A stretch of DNA of 64,000 nt from Hymenochaete sp. R1. Taxonomy: Eukaryota > Basidiomycota > Agaricomycetes > Hymenochaetales > Hymenochaetaceae. Under the pieces are notes generated by a model that was given only the letters and a program-made list of their open reading frames with translations, was not told where the DNA came from and did not search any database. The translations under genes were made by a program, and so were the position numbers. Positions 1-12,173 of this stretch are shown here, one piece after another. The stretch spans positions 120,907 through 184,906 of the forward strand of contig JAFREE010000036.1 of the NCBI GenBank assembly GCA_019400425.1. Reading direction: 5' to 3'. Positions within the stretch are counted from its first letter, which is position 1, and every line of letters begins with the position of its first letter.

Positions 1-109
1 TAAGAGTGCAAGGCTGGGAATGAGCAGCAGAGGACGGCATGATGATGGGCGTAGGAAGACAAGAGAGCTCAGCAAGTCAGAAAACCAAGCTCCAAGATAG
101 CCCTACTTA

Positions 110-806
110 CAGTGTAAGGACATGCAAATGAACACGGACAGGCAAATGAACAGTCGCTCTAGCTCACCACAAAAACCTCGTAAAATCACAAAAATATTTA
201 TGTGTATTACCTGCATAATTTTTAGTACTCATGCAAAGTTTTAAGACACACGGTTTGAAATTGCGTGTTGTAGAGTCTGTCGAAGGCGAAAAATGAGCTT
301 TCTGAGCATGACTTGCACTTTTCAGAAGCTCACCCAGAACTCAATTTCCCATTGTTTGGCGTGAAACTAAAATATTCCATGATATTACACTCATAAGCCT
401 CAACTGAATTTTTTTTGAATATAGTTGATTGGAAATGTTAGTAGAAAATGAGCATATAGCTTGAAAATGGAGGAGAAGGGCAGTTGTTCGCCCTTCTCGC
501 GCGCCCTTGCAGATATCCCACGGTCGGGAAACACCTCTAACTTTCTCTGATATCTTCCTATTTTGGTAAATGATCTGCACTTGAACGCGCGTCTGAGTGT
601 TCATTTCCCCGTCCGTTTGTTCAAAAGTACCTACTTCCTTGTGCTTGAAATAAGTCACTCAAATGTGCGTCGTTCGCTCTCCAATTTTTATATGTTGTTT
701 ATGTTATTATAAAGCTTGTTATTGTCGAGTTTTAGCTGAAACGAATCACAGGTTCTTGCGCTATTTTAGTGCAAAAAGTGGTGTTCATTTGCGTGTCCTT
801 ACACTG
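110..806. mobile_element. Non-autonomous TIR element with TA target duplication (MITE-like)
   Basis: The ends are inverted repeats of about 26 bp with one mismatch: CAGTGTAAGGACAtGCAAAT... at 110-135 and its reverse complement at 781-806. Both outer flanks are TA (108-109 and 807-808), the target duplication typical of Tc1/mariner elements. A second gcaaatgaaca motif lies just inside the left end (142-152), and a related inverted copy sits at about 598-622. The interior of about 650 bp holds no ORF that I recognise as a transposase. The element ends about 260 bp upstream of the nonaspanin start codon. Superfamily assignment is inference from the TA duplication and the CAGTG terminus. Confidence 0.72.
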
Positions 807-1065
807 TATATACTAATTCATAAAGAAATTTTCAGCCCTTGAATACGAGTTTGTGTCACGGTTTGAAAGCGTTTGAGTGACGAAGGTAACGGGCGGAGAG
901 GTGGTCATGGACAATCATGGTGGTGGTATGAATGCAAGGCGCGACCTCTTCCTTCTCACGGCGCGCGGCGTTGATTAACGTCGACGGTCGACTCGGACCC
1001 GCGAGCCCTAACGCTTCGTCCTGTGTCCACCGTGACTATCTTCTCAACGTCGACAACATCCAAAA

Positions 1066-3649
1066 ATGTACCGGCAAACGTCGGTGCTTTGCTCGCTCGG
1101 GCTTCTAGTCACCCAAGCAAGCGCTTTCTACCTACCGGGGGCAGCGCCGCATGACTTTCAAAGCGGAGAACACGTCGATGTTTTCGTCAATGCGCTCACA
1201 CCCATGATTGGGACTGCGGACAACGCAAAGCTAGTGAGTCTAAGCATTCTATTGTTCGTCGTACTCATTACTGAGTCTTAACAGAAATCCGTTATAAATT
1301 GTAATGATGTCCTCGTTACTGTTTCCTGCGTCTCGTACTCACCGCCCAATCCGCAGACGACTATTACAATGACGCATTTCACTTCTGCCAACCAGAAGGT
1401 GGACCGCAGAAGCAGCCAGAGTCGCTAGGCTCGATTCTCTTCGGAGACCGTATCTTCAATTCCCCATACAACGTACGTTAAATCTTAAAAGTCTTCTATT
1501 CCGCACGCGACTCAAACGTTACTGGTCAGATCGAAATGCTCGCCAACAACGGAACGTGTCGGACACTATGCACACAGACTGTACCGTCGGAGGACGGAAA
1601 GTTTATCAACGACCGCATAAAGGAGGATTACGCGCTTAATTGGCTTATTGACGGTTTACCCGCAGCGGAGATGAAAAAGGACCTCCGAACAGGAGAGATA
1701 TTCTTTGACATGGGATTCAACCTTGGGAACGATGAGGACGACCACGTGGAACGGCCTATCCTGAACAACAACTACGACATTTATATGCAATATCATGAGC
1801 CGACACCAGGAGTGTATCGTGTAGTTGGCGTACTGGTATGGCCTACAAGGTAAGCCATCTGTTCGTGTAAAAAAATCCTGTAATTTAGCCAACATGCGTT
1901 CTTTGCGAAGTATCGGTGGAAATCAGAATGAGGAAACTTGCGGCGAGTCGAGAACGCCTTTATATATCAGCGAAACCGAGGATACGCAAGTCAGGTTCAC
2001 TTACCGCGTTTTTTGGACCGTGAGCTTTCTTCATTGTTCTCTTTTTGACGATTAAATGAATTAATGTTTTGCTAAGGAATCTGATACGCCATGGGTAAGC
2101 GGATTATAAGATTCGTATAGGCAGTTTTTAATACCTTATGGTCGTACAGGCAACTCGCTGGGATAACTATCTGCACATCTTCGACCCCCGCATCCACTGG
2201 TTCAGTTTGATAAACTCCTTCGCAATCGTGGTTTTCCTGTGTCTCATGGTCGCCATGATTATCTATCGGAATATCTCAAAAGATGTGAGTTTTCAACTAA
2301 TAATGCCCTACATAAGCTGATGTTTTATAGATTTCTCGCTACAATGCTATCGACCTAAGTGTAAGCATGGTTTGGCTCGTGATTAGCTCATATGCTAATA
2401 GCAGAAACAGGAAGACATTCAAGAAGATTATGGCTGGAAGCTTGTTCATGGAGAAGTCTTCAGAACTCCGCAAAATCCGATGATACTCTCAGTAGCGGTC
2501 GGAAATGGAGCACAGTTGTGTTCGATGGTTGGAATAACTCTAGGTAAGCTTTGACAATGTCTTGGGCTATGGCCCGTCTGACCAGCATCGTCTTAGTGTT
2601 TGCGCTCTTGGGCTTCCTGTCGCCATCAAATCGTGGATCGTTGGCTACAGTTATGATTGTATGCTGGTCGTTTTTTGGAAGGTATGTTGTAATCTTCCCA
2701 CTACAACAACGTCTGGCTTAAGCTTTGTTTCTTCAGTGTGAGTGGGTACTTTTCAAGCCGAACTTACAAGTCCCTCGGAGGCACGGAACTGCGAAAGAAT
2801 GCCTTCATGACGGCCACTATTCTCCCGACCGTTGTCTTCGCGATCATGTTCCTCTTGAACTTCTTCCTGTTGGCGGCTGGATCATCAGGAGCAGTACCTT
2901 TCGGCACCATGCTGCTAATTGTAATACTATGGTTCGGTATCTCTGCACCGTTGTCGGCTGTTGGTTCGTATTTTGGCAGTAAACATGGAGTAAGTGATCT
3001 TTCACTATTTTACACTGCAACGAGCTAAAGACAAAGTCAGGCCGTATCGCATCCCGTCCGAGTGAACTCGATCCCGCGGCAAATTCCCCCGGGGCCCAAG
3101 TATCTTTATCCTCATGTAAGTATATTTCCTCTCTTAGTATTGGTATACTCTGACATAAAGGCAAACAGTGGGCTTCCATCCTCGCCGGTGTCCTCCCCTT
3201 CGGCGCTGCCTTCGTCGAGCTCTACTTCGTTCTCTCCTCTCTCTTCGCCTCTCGCGCCTACTACGCCTTTGGCTTCCTCTTCCTCACCGCCTTTGTCGTC
3301 ACCCTCACCACCGCAACTGTTTCCATCCTCTTCACGTACTTCCATCTCTGCGCGGAGGAGTACCGCTGGCAGTGGCGTGCGTTCTTGAGCGGGGGTGGGA
3401 GCGCGTTTTGGCTAGCGTTGTATGGGGTGTATTATTGGGCGAGTCGGATGAGCCTTGATTCATTGAGTAGTACGGTGATGTATATGGGGTATTTGATGTT
3501 GCTTGTATTGTTTGATTTCTTGGTGACTGGTGAGTAAATTTTCTTATACGTGCACAAGTGTAGCTGAATTTGTTTGAATAGGGACGATTGGATTCTTGGC
3601 AAGCTATTGGGCCGTACGCAGATTGTATAGCTCTGTACGCATTGATTAG
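1066..3649 (+). CDS. EMP70/TM9SF nonaspanin, endosomal/Golgi multispanning membrane protein
   Basis: Member of the transmembrane-9 superfamily, which works in Golgi/endosome membrane protein sorting. The protein starts with a signal peptide ending near ...QASA, followed by the family hallmark FYLPGAAPHDF. A lumenal domain (…YDYYNDAFHFCQPEGG…, FGDRIFNSPY) comes next, then multiple hydrophobic segments from about 2140 onwards. The C-terminal membrane block includes YKSLGGTELRKNAF, RQIPPGPKYLYPHW and FTYFHLCAEEYRWQWRAF, all typical of the family. The last residues are V-R-I-D, a variant of the K-x-D/E coat-binding signal seen at nonaspanin C termini. The gene has many introns; exon 1 ends at 1233 and exon 2 is a 16-nt micro-exon (1285-1300). 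Start is the ATG before the signal peptide. Exon borders in the middle part are approximate. Confidence 0.93.
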
Positions 3650-3837
3650 GACCATGTCTTTGTCTCCACTTGAACTTTTTTGTCCCTACTATACGTCAAA
3701 TAGTCATTATGTTGCTATTAGGTGCATCAGTAAATTATGAACACTGCACTTTCCTTCATCGATATTAATGATTCGACTTTTATACCTTAATTACCATTAA
3801 TATTTGAACATCCAATAGGGACGTCTTCTACGAGAAT

Positions 3838-5611
3838 CTACTCTAAAACCAAAACCACACGCTCCTTCTTCCCCGCTCTCACTATCACATATCCACTTCC
3901 TGCCCCAGGAGCCCCTTCCTGCCCAAGCAAATCCCCTTCTTCTAATACCCTCGCTGCATCCACGGCAACATCATTCAAGTACAAACCCCCACTTCCCGCC
4001 AGCCGTCTCGCCTCCGAGATACTACTAATGAGCCCATGCTTCGCTGCGAGCCGAACGAGCGGCTCGTCTAACGAGGTTTCAAGAGGGATGCGTTTGAGAT
4101 GCGGGGAAGAGGAAAGGGCGGAGAGTATGGTTTTGAGCGGAATTTGAGAGGATAAAATGGGAGAGGTGGGGTAGAGAACGGCGGTCGCAGTTCGGGCATT
4201 TTGGACTGCTTGTTCTGTGGAGAGGGATGTGATTGATTGTGGGTGATTGAAGGAGAAAATGATGGATAGTGAGAAGACGAACCTCCATGGACGAGTTCAA
4301 CGACCTCGTCGGCTAGCACTTGTTGAGCAAAGCGTTTCTCCGGTGATTTCTATTGACATGTTAGGGTTAAAAGTTTAGACGGCCACCATTGCGCATACCT
4401 CGTGCTCAGATAGTATAGCTTCAATTTCTTCTATGCCTCTCAGCGTAAACATTCGAAGGTATTTGCCAACATCTGCATCGGCTGTCCTATAAAAAAACTG
4501 CTTTGTTCTTCAGTAAATTTGCACCATGAGCGCTAGTGGCTACTATCAGCTGACCTGATATAGGTCCAGCACACTCGTCATCTTCTCATTAAGCCAGATA
4601 GCGTTTCCCTCACTCTTCCCAAACTTAGCCCCCGAGGCCGTCGTCAAGAGCGGTGTCGTCAGACCATTGGCTACTCTTATGTCTCCTTCTGTTCGCGTTT
4701 TGGAGATCAACTCGACACCAGAGAGGATATTTCCCCATTGATCGGAGCCTCCCAGCTGGAGCGTGCACCCACGCGTGTGGAAGAGGTAGTAGAAGTCGTA
4801 GGCTTGGAGGAGTTGGTACGTGAACTCCGTAAAAGATAGTCCTTGTTGGGAGTTCATGCGGAGTTGGACACTTTGGATGTGTCATAAAAAGTGTTTCGAG
4901 GCGACATAGAAAAGACGAACCTATCCTTACGGATCATCGTCGGCACCCTTGCGTACCGCCCAACCTTCGTAAGGAATTCCAGCAGATTCAACTTGCCCAA
5001 CCATTCCACATTGTTGGCTACCTCCGGTGCGCGTATGCTCGACTCATCCCCGGATTCCTTGAGACGACGAGAAGCATACGAAACTGCCGAAGAGAAGAAC
5101 GAGCTGACAGCGGAAGTGAGACTCGCGACGTTGTCTCCGACACTACTATGTCCAAGAGGGGTGCGCTCCTCCGTTTTCCCCGATGGATCACCAACAAGGC
5201 CAGTAAAGCCTCCTATCTGCATTGACTTTGAGACTTCCATGATGATGTATAGACAATGCTACTCACCAATGGTATAACGCTGTGTCCTCGAAGGTGAAAA
5301 TGTAAGAGGCACATAAGCGGCAGCAGGTGTCCAACATGCAACGCTCTCGCTGTTGGGTCAATCCCCAAGTAGATAGATTGGTGAAGATTAAGGCCCTGCG
5401 CTATGGCATCGCGGCTTTTGCACCAAACCATGTTAATTGGATCATTATGAGAAAACAGAGAGTGAGCACGTACTGACTTGGTTGTCTGGGATATCATTCC
5501 ACGGTTTTCGAGTTCGTCGAGTAAAGGACTTTTTAAGTGATATCTCCTGCTAAGTATTCGGCATACATTGTGAGTTTTCGAAGCGTGTCGAAAGAGCCGC
5601 CGAGCTAACAT
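3838..5611 (-). CDS. MSY1: Mitochondrial tyrosyl-tRNA synthetase (class I aaRS)
   Basis: Charges mitochondrial tRNA-Tyr. The N terminus [18 protein letters not shown] is basic, as expected for a mitochondrial presequence. The HIGH-type motif is in [19 protein letters not shown]. Further catalytic-core blocks are [28 protein letters not shown] and the KMSKS-equivalent [13 protein letters not shown]-terminal S4-like tail reads ...[21 protein letters not shown]...VLLE then stop at 3838-3840. The coding sequence is split by several short introns. An upstream in-frame extension reaches 5800 but overlaps the helicase start, so the ATG at 5611 is chosen. It is head-to-head with the helicase gene, with only 168 bp between start codons. 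Confidence 0.93.
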
Positions 5612-5779
5612 GAAGTACGGTACGGAGGAAGAGTTCAAGTTTCGGAATATATTAATGAAAATAAAGTCGTGGCATGAAAAATCATGTGACTCGTAAGTAT
5701 GCCGTAAAAGGCAAGTAAGGGTGTCCAAAGTTTTGGACTTCGTCTTCGAAGCAGGGAACGCCGCTGGTTTACGACCGCC

Positions 5780-8700
5780 ATGGCTCAAAAACGCAAACAC
5801 ACGTTCGACGATTCCGACTCGGAGAGCTCAGGTGGTAACTCAGGATACGAAGAGGTGTCAGAAGATGATGTCGACATTACTTCAGCTCTCTTAGGTACAA
5901 AACAGAAGGCTTCAGCTGAACATGTAGAGGACGACTTTGAGGAGCTGGAAGCAGTCATCAAGGAGTCGGTATCCAAGCGGGACAAGAAGGCGGGCACAAA
6001 ACTTCTGAAAACGACGAAAGGAAAGAACAGGCTCGTGAAAGGAGAAGTCGGAGGGGGCAGCTTTCAAAGCATGGGTTAGTCCTGCGTGCGATATTTCTCT
6101 GTACAATTGCCAAACTAATAATGCAGGTCTTCATCCGTCAATGCTTCGTTCATTGACATTAAGAGGATACCGGGTTCCAACACCAATTCAGCGTCTCAGT
6201 ATACCTACACTTTTAGCGGATCCTCCTAGAGATCTCGTTGGCATGGCTCGTACTGGATCCGGAAAAACTCTCGCATATATGATCCCTCTTGTCCAGCGCT
6301 TAGGGAGTAGACATGCAACCGCCTTCGGCGCTCGGGCCCTTATACTCCTCCCATCTCGTGAACTAGCCTTACAGGTACTTAAGGTTGGCAAGGAACTGGT
6401 ACGGGGATGGTCTGCGGGCGAGGGCGAGCATGCGGGTGACAATGACGACGAAGAAGATCGAAGTTCGAGTAGCCAGGCTTTGCGCTGGGGTCTTGTTGTC
6501 GGCGGTGAGAGCATGGACGAACAATTCGAAGTTATCACAAGTAACCCAGATGTGTACGTGCCCATGATTTCTAACTCCTACGATCACTGATTGTGTCCCT
6601 AGAGTCATAGCGACGCCCGGACGACTTCTTCATCTTGCTGTTGAGATGAATCTCGATTTGCGGTCCGTGCAATACGTTGTTTTCGACGAGGCAGATCGCC
6701 TGTTCGAAATGGGTTTTACAACGGCCCTCACCGAAATCATCAATCGCCTTCCCACAGCCCGACAAACATTGTTATTTTCAGCAACGCTCCCCAAATCATT
6801 GGTTGAATTCGCAAAGGCTGGGTTACAGGAACCTAAGCTGGTCCGCTTGGATGCAGAAAGCAAAATTAGCAGTGACCTTCGCATGGCATTTTTCTCCGTC
6901 AAGCAAGCGGAGAAAGATGCATGCCTCCTCATTCTCCTTCGTGACCTTATCAAAGTTCCCCTTAGCTCACCTAAAGCAGCCGATCCTTCATCGTCCAAAT
7001 CCAAAGAAAGGCCGAAAGACTCAAATCACGCACTTCCCCATCAGACTCTAATCTTCACTGCTACAAAACATCATGTCGAATATCTCACCAATCTTCTCAC
7101 GACCGCAGGCCATTCGGTCTCCCACATATACGGTTCGCTCGATCAAGCCGCTCGCTCCCAGCAAATGTCTAATTTCCGCCGCGGACTCACGAGCATTCTC
7201 GTCGTCACTGACGTAGCTGCCCGAGGGATTGATATTCCCGTTCTCGCAAACGTCGTGAACTATGACTTTCCATGTGGAGCAAGGGTATTTGTTCACCGGG
7301 TGGGTAGGACGGCGAGAGCTGGAAGGACAGGATGGGCGTGGAGCTTCGTCACGAGTACGGAGTTACCCCATCTTTTGGACTTACAGCTCTTCCTTGGGAG
7401 ACCGTTGAAAAATACTGTGATTGGCGATTCATCCGAGGCACCATATGTAGAATCACTCGTGCTCGGTTCATTCCCGCGCAGCAAGATCGATGACGAGACG
7501 GAGTATGTAAGGAGTCTGGATGCGGGGAACCGGTCTCTCGAGACCTTAAGGGAGGTCATGCGTCGAGGACAGGCGATGTATGAACGGAGTCAAGGGAAGG
7601 CAAGCCAGGCATCGTACAAACGCGCGAAGGAGATGGTGCGTGGTGGTCAATGGGGTTTTGCAACTACAGTTGGCGAGACGAATGTGCACCCTGTCTTCCG
7701 TTTAGTTCAAGGATCTATCATCAACGGCGACACCAAGGCCGTTAGGGAGAAGGACGAGGAGGAGGAAGACAAAAGGAGAACGTTGCTCAGGGCTGTCAAT
7801 GCCTTTTCACCAGCGGAAACCGTCTTTGAAATTGGTAGCAGGGGCGAAACGACAAGCGCTGCTTTGATGAAAGATCGACGGAGAGCTCTGGTGAAAGCAA
7901 GAGAACGTGCGATACCTGCTACTAGTATCATCGACGAGGAAAAAACTGAGGGTGCATTAATTACAAACGACGACAACGTAGAGTTGGCTGAAGAGGTTGA
8001 CATCGAGGTGAAGATCGGAACTCATTCACATTAATCAGACTCTGATCGTGCTTTTAGGCTGCATTCCCCTCCGGGTCAAAATACGGGAAAAATCGCGATG
8101 AGGAGTTCTACATGCCTTATTACCAGAAGGACGCCCTCACAGAAAAAGGGTACGTTTACATACGTCCTTGTTTGGAATGCCAGCCCAGGCCCAACTCATC
8201 GTATCTTCGTAGTTATTCACTCAAAGACGGAGCTTCCTTCGCCGAACAAGCCGCCGGCGCCACCTTCGATCTGACTAACGACGAGTCTGGTACCGGAAAT
8301 GGTACACAACGTCATGCCCCTTCCCAGCTCAAATGGGATCGCAAGAAGAAAAAGTTCATCCGCGGGGGAGGGGAGGGTGCGGATAATGTCAAGCTCGTGA
8401 AGACCGAGAGTGGGACACGTCTGCCTGCGAGTTATCGAAGCGGGCGATTTGACGAATGGAAAGCGAGGACGAAGAGAAGCTTGCCGAGGGTCGGAGAGAA
8501 AGAAGGGAGAGGCGCAGCTATGAGAGGGACGTCGGATGGTAAAGGAGGGAGAAAATTCGTGCATACGAAAGAGACAGAAGCGAAGCCCTTGCATAAACTG
8601 AACAAGGACTTCGAACGCAAGACGAGGCAGCTGAAGAAGAAGGTGGAGGCGAAGGGTGGTACCGTCGAGTCTGAGACTCCTTCAAACGGGAAGACAAGGA

Positions 8701-8867
8701 TAAAGGGACAGAAAGTGAAACCGAAGCCTGGGGGACGATATGGTGGTAAACCTATTGGGCGCGTCAAATCGGAGTTGAAGAGTGCAGAACAAATTCGCAG
8801 GTCAAGGATGGATGCAGAAAATAGGAGGGCGAAGAATGCGAGGCCTTCAAGAAAGGGAAAGCGGTGA
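5780..8867 (+). CDS. DBP10: DEAD-box RNA helicase Dbp10/DDX54, ribosome biogenesis
   Basis: ATP-dependent RNA helicase acting in the nucleolus on 60S pre-ribosomes. All core motifs are visible: TPIQR (Q motif), ARTGSGKT (Walker A), PSRELALQ, ATPGR, DEADRLFEMGF (motif II), SATLP (III), TDVAARGIDIP (V) and HRVGRTARAG (VI). The N terminus is acidic and lysine-rich. The C-terminal tail holds the Dbp10-specific block around SQLKWDRKKKKFIRG and a very basic end (RRAKNARPSRKGKR). The gene has several introns: near 6073-6125, near 6555-6602, one joining ...EEVDIE to AAFPSGSKYGKN with its acceptor at about 8058, and about 8150-8212 with a GTACGT donor. The family-specific tail supports Dbp10 over other DEAD-box families. 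Confidence 0.94.
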
Positions 8868-9023
8868 AGCTTGTGTGTTCGTATCAATGTACGAATGAAG
8901 TATGGATATCGCATCGACCGCCGACATGGTATATAATGAGTGCTACGATGATACAGTACAACTTATAGTTGTCTTTGATAGGCATACATCCCAGAAAAAC
9001 AAGACTGACAAAAGAGGAAGCAC

Positions 9024-10225
9024 TCATCGCACGCCAGAACGTGAAGAACCAGGGATTGATGACTTGGATGACGAAACTGGCTTCCGTCCTCCGGAACCAC
9101 CTGTTGTTGGATTCGATGGTGGGCGACCTCGAGAAGCAGACGTAGCTGAGGAAGAGGGAATTGATTTGTTTTAATGAAAAGATAATATATTACGGAAACG
9201 ATGAGACACTGACCTATTCGTGAAGTAGCAGACCCCCTAGCTCTCATCGACGCTCGCGTTCCCCTCACACCTCTCACACCCCCATAACCCACCCTCTTTG
9301 CCATCTTTTCGCGTTTCTCGGCGTCTAAACGTTCTTTTTCTTCCTTCTCTAACCTGTCACGCTCTTCACACTCTCTTCGCTCCCGCTCCCGTTGCTGCGC
9401 CAGAGCTCGTTCTTCAGCTTCTTTCCGAGCCTTCTCGGCCGCTTCTTCTTCTAGTCTTTCAAGAGTTGCTTCATCCTAAACAGAGTATTCGAGCCTGAGT
9501 CAATGTTCGAGATCGAGTCAGAAAGAACATCACGCACTTCTTCCGCGCCATGCCACCTTTCATCAAAAAGCATCTTTGTCGTGGACTCGGATTGGACAAG
9601 AATATTGACATAGCGGTCGAGCAACGCGTTTGTTTGTTGCAATTGATCTGAGACCCTCTTATCCATGCAGATAAAGAGCATAGAAGCTTTTAAGCGCATG
9701 CTTGAAAGTTATCGAGGATAGACTAAGGACACGCACCTCATTGGCAGTTTGCGCATTATTGAGTGCGCCATTGTACAAAGTGAATGCTTCGTTGAGCTTT
9801 CGCATAACGAATAAGTCGTGTCGCAACCTTTCCTCGCGCGAACTCGAAACTGATTGCGTCCGGAAATCCGGAGCCTGGTCCTCCCCTTCGTCCATAGGAG
9901 GCGCCGTCCCTGCTGGTGTCCCTGGAGGTCCATGAACTGTCTTTTCGTCTCCGACATCCTCTACAGTTTCTCTTTCCTTTTCTTTCGTGCTTTCCACCCG
10001 AGTTTCTTGCGGAGACGGTTTGAGCGGCTTTGCGAGTAAGCTGAAAGGTTGTCTTGACCCCGACGCGTTCGAATTTGAGTTTCCCTGATCCAAGTGTCCG
10101 TTCACTGAGAGATCAGACAGAGACAAGTCCCCAGGATTTACACCATCATATTTGGTACCTGCTAGTGGCGACAAAGAGCGAAAGCGGGCATCAAGAGGGA
10201 CTGTAGAATCGTAAGAATCCTCCAT
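9024..10225 (-). CDS. DUO1: DASH/Dam1 complex subunit Duo1
   Basis: Subunit of the fungal outer-kinetochore ring that couples kinetochores to microtubule plus ends. After an acidic, serine-rich N-terminal region comes the conserved helix REERLRHDLFVMRKLNEAF, continuing across introns into QLQQTNALLDRYVNILVQSE and a KMLFDERWHGAEE block. A long charged coiled-coil follows (EEAAEKARKEAEERALAQQRERER...), then the GVRGVRGTRASMRARG motif common to Duo1 orthologues. A last intron (donor after ...SRI) joins ATSASRGRPPSNPTTGG...SIPGSSRSGVR and a stop at 9024-9026. The ORF extends to 10240 with a TTG, but the first ATG is at 10225. Confidence 0.88.
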
Positions 10226-10476
10226 GGTGGTTTGTGTCAACTTCTCGTATTATTGGCCGCAGGCTGATGCTCATGATCGACGGTGTGGCTTATTTCCTAT
10301 TTTGGTTCGTATCAATGTTAATAAGCACCTACCTCAGCAGATAATTGGAAAATCAAACATTCGTTGCTTTTCCTCATCATCACCAACGACGAGATCAACG
10401 CCTGAGGACGAGGTGAGTACTTTAACTAGACCGTGAAAACAAATCAATCATTCTCAGTGGTTAACTAGAGCATGCC

Positions 10477-11907
10477 ATGCAGAATGGGCATTTATCACGG
10501 GCGCTCATTCTACCAGAAATCGTTTCCCGGATCTTCCATCTCGTCGTTGGCACAGATATCGGACCCCCGCGTCGCCTGGAGGCGCCGATGAATGTTTCTC
10601 AGACATGCAAAGACTGGAGGGAAATCGCTCTTGGTTGTCCGTTCCTCTGGAGCCAAATTCACCTATCGACCGACCCCTCTAATTCCCAGCCGAGACGAGT
10701 TCAAAAGGGATGGGTAGTTTACGTCTCAACTTGGCTGGAACGCTCGAAGAATGAAACGCTTAAGATCCATATCTGCTTTCACATAGAGCGTTTCATGAAG
10801 GAAATCGGCATTATACATCAGCTTCTTTACGCGAAGAAGATACTCCGTCTGCTCGTTGGGGTCCACGAGCGTTGGGGTGACATATCTCTCGAACTCGACT
10901 ATCCGAATCGTTTCGACTATCCACCGCGTCGTTTTTGTCATGTTTTTCGAGATCTATCCCGACTAACGCATTTATCACTGAACTTCGGAGAATCTGAGGT
11001 GAACTCGCGTTGGAGCAATATCGCAGTCGCGGAACATGACATCTTGAAGGACCGTGCGCCTGTTTTTGGGTTTCCATCCTTCGAATCCCTTGGATCCACT
11101 CTCACGCCCTTTCTTGTCGACCTTCAGATCAGGACTGGTGGTAATTCGAACCTCCCCATTGATACCATCGAACTCCTCCGGCATTGCCCTGGTTTACAAC
11201 GGCTGACAATGGTATTGGTAATCACCCCGGGGACTGTCATATCAGCAATGGAAGATGTGCCATTGGTGGATCTTCCGCGACTGAGAGTGATTCATCATGT
11301 CAGTTCCAGTCTCGAGGATCTAAAGATAGCTTCTCGCTTGAAAGCGCATAACTTGGAAGAGTTATCCGTCGAATGTTTCAAGGAGGGCCTGGATGCTTCG
11401 CTCGCTCATTACGGAACATTCATTCAGCAGAGCGTACCTCCCTTAACCAAGCTGCGAATTGGCTATGGTTTCGGAGATGATCAGGGGCTTCTGCCTCTTT
11501 TGGCGCTTCTGCCAAAACTCGAGGAACTGGAGTTGACATTCCAGATGGGCACAGGCAATATCTGGCCGAGAATGCTGCGCGAACCGCGTAACGGAGGTCT
11601 TTGTGCCCGTCTCCGACGTCTGGTCCTTGTTGATGATGACCTCTGGACCATGCAGACGTTGACTATACTTCTATTCACAGCCAAAGTACGATATTGGAAT
11701 CGGGAACAGCAGTACACACCATTCGACATTCTCGTGAAGGGCACCAAAAGTACAAAACTGCGCAGAAGACTGCACGACTTTCTTCGAAAGGATCCTCACC
11801 TCTCTTGGCTCGTTTGGGATGCCGAGCCGCTACCTCCGACATTCGAAGCGATCTCCGGAGAACAGGCCTCGTTATCAGTCTACAAGGGCACGCGAGGTGC
11901 AGATTAA
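10477..11907 (+). CDS. F-box protein with degenerate LRR-like C-terminal region (F-box 1)
   Basis: The N-terminal F-box-like motif spans about residues 10-65: LPEIVSRIFHLVV ... MNVSQTCKDWREIALGCPFLW. Such motifs bind Skp1 in SCF ubiquitin ligases, so the protein is presumably a substrate-recognition subunit. The rest of the 476-residue protein has irregular leucine-rich repeats, for example LLRHCPGLQRLTMVL and ALLPKLEELELTF. The reading frame is uninterrupted. A 5'UTR intron is likely at 10413-10457 (GTGAGT...TTCTCAG), just before the start. Target unknown; this type is highly expanded in Agaricomycetes. Confidence 0.85.
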   Translation: MQNGHLSRALILPEIVSRIFHLVVGTDIGPPRRLEAPMNVSQTCKDWREIALGCPFLWSQIHLSTDPSNSQPRRVQKGWVVYVSTWLERSKNETLKIHICFHIERFMKEIGIIHQLLYAKKILRLLVGVHERWGDISLELDYPNRFDYPPRRFCHVFRDLSRLTHLSLNFGESEVNSRWSNIAVAEHDILKDRAPVFGFPSFESLGSTLTPFLVDLQIRTGGNSNLPIDTIELLRHCPGLQRLTMVLVITPGTVISAMEDVPLVDLPRLRVIHHVSSSLEDLKIASRLKAHNLEELSVECFKEGLDASLAHYGTFIQQSVPPLTKLRIGYGFGDDQGLLPLLALLPKLEELELTFQMGTGNIWPRMLREPRNGGLCARLRRLVLVDDDLWTMQTLTILLFTAKVRYWNREQQYTPFDILVKGTKSTKLRRRLHDFLRKDPHLSWLVWDAEPLPPTFEAISGEQASLSVYKGTRGAD

Positions 11908-12173
11908 TCTTCCGTTAACGTCTAATGTTCATTGCAAAGTCAATGCTTCGGTGGGTAGTGCAATCACCTCCCTCTATTATGTAAAGTGTTAGATAGATCG
12001 TGATTGTCAACTACCGAGTCTTGTTCACGAGGCATTTGTGTGTTATTACCTCAAAGGTTGTTGTCATTCTGTGCCAATCTTCTCTCTCTTCAACCACGAC
12101 GAAGTGTATTTCGATATGTCAGTAAGCCTACTCGTTTTCTTAGAAAGCGTTGCTGACAGACCATGCCAGATCT

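Noticed and set aside
341..658. 105-codon minus-strand ORF inside the TIR element
   Set aside because: No transposase or other motif; composition like non-coding sequence.
12150..12173. Upstream extensions of ORFs beginning with TTG or GTG (also at 10240, 24553, 35022, 37869, 44667, 50033, 56446)
   Set aside because: Not ATG; the next in-frame ATG or a spliced first exon gives the family-typical start.
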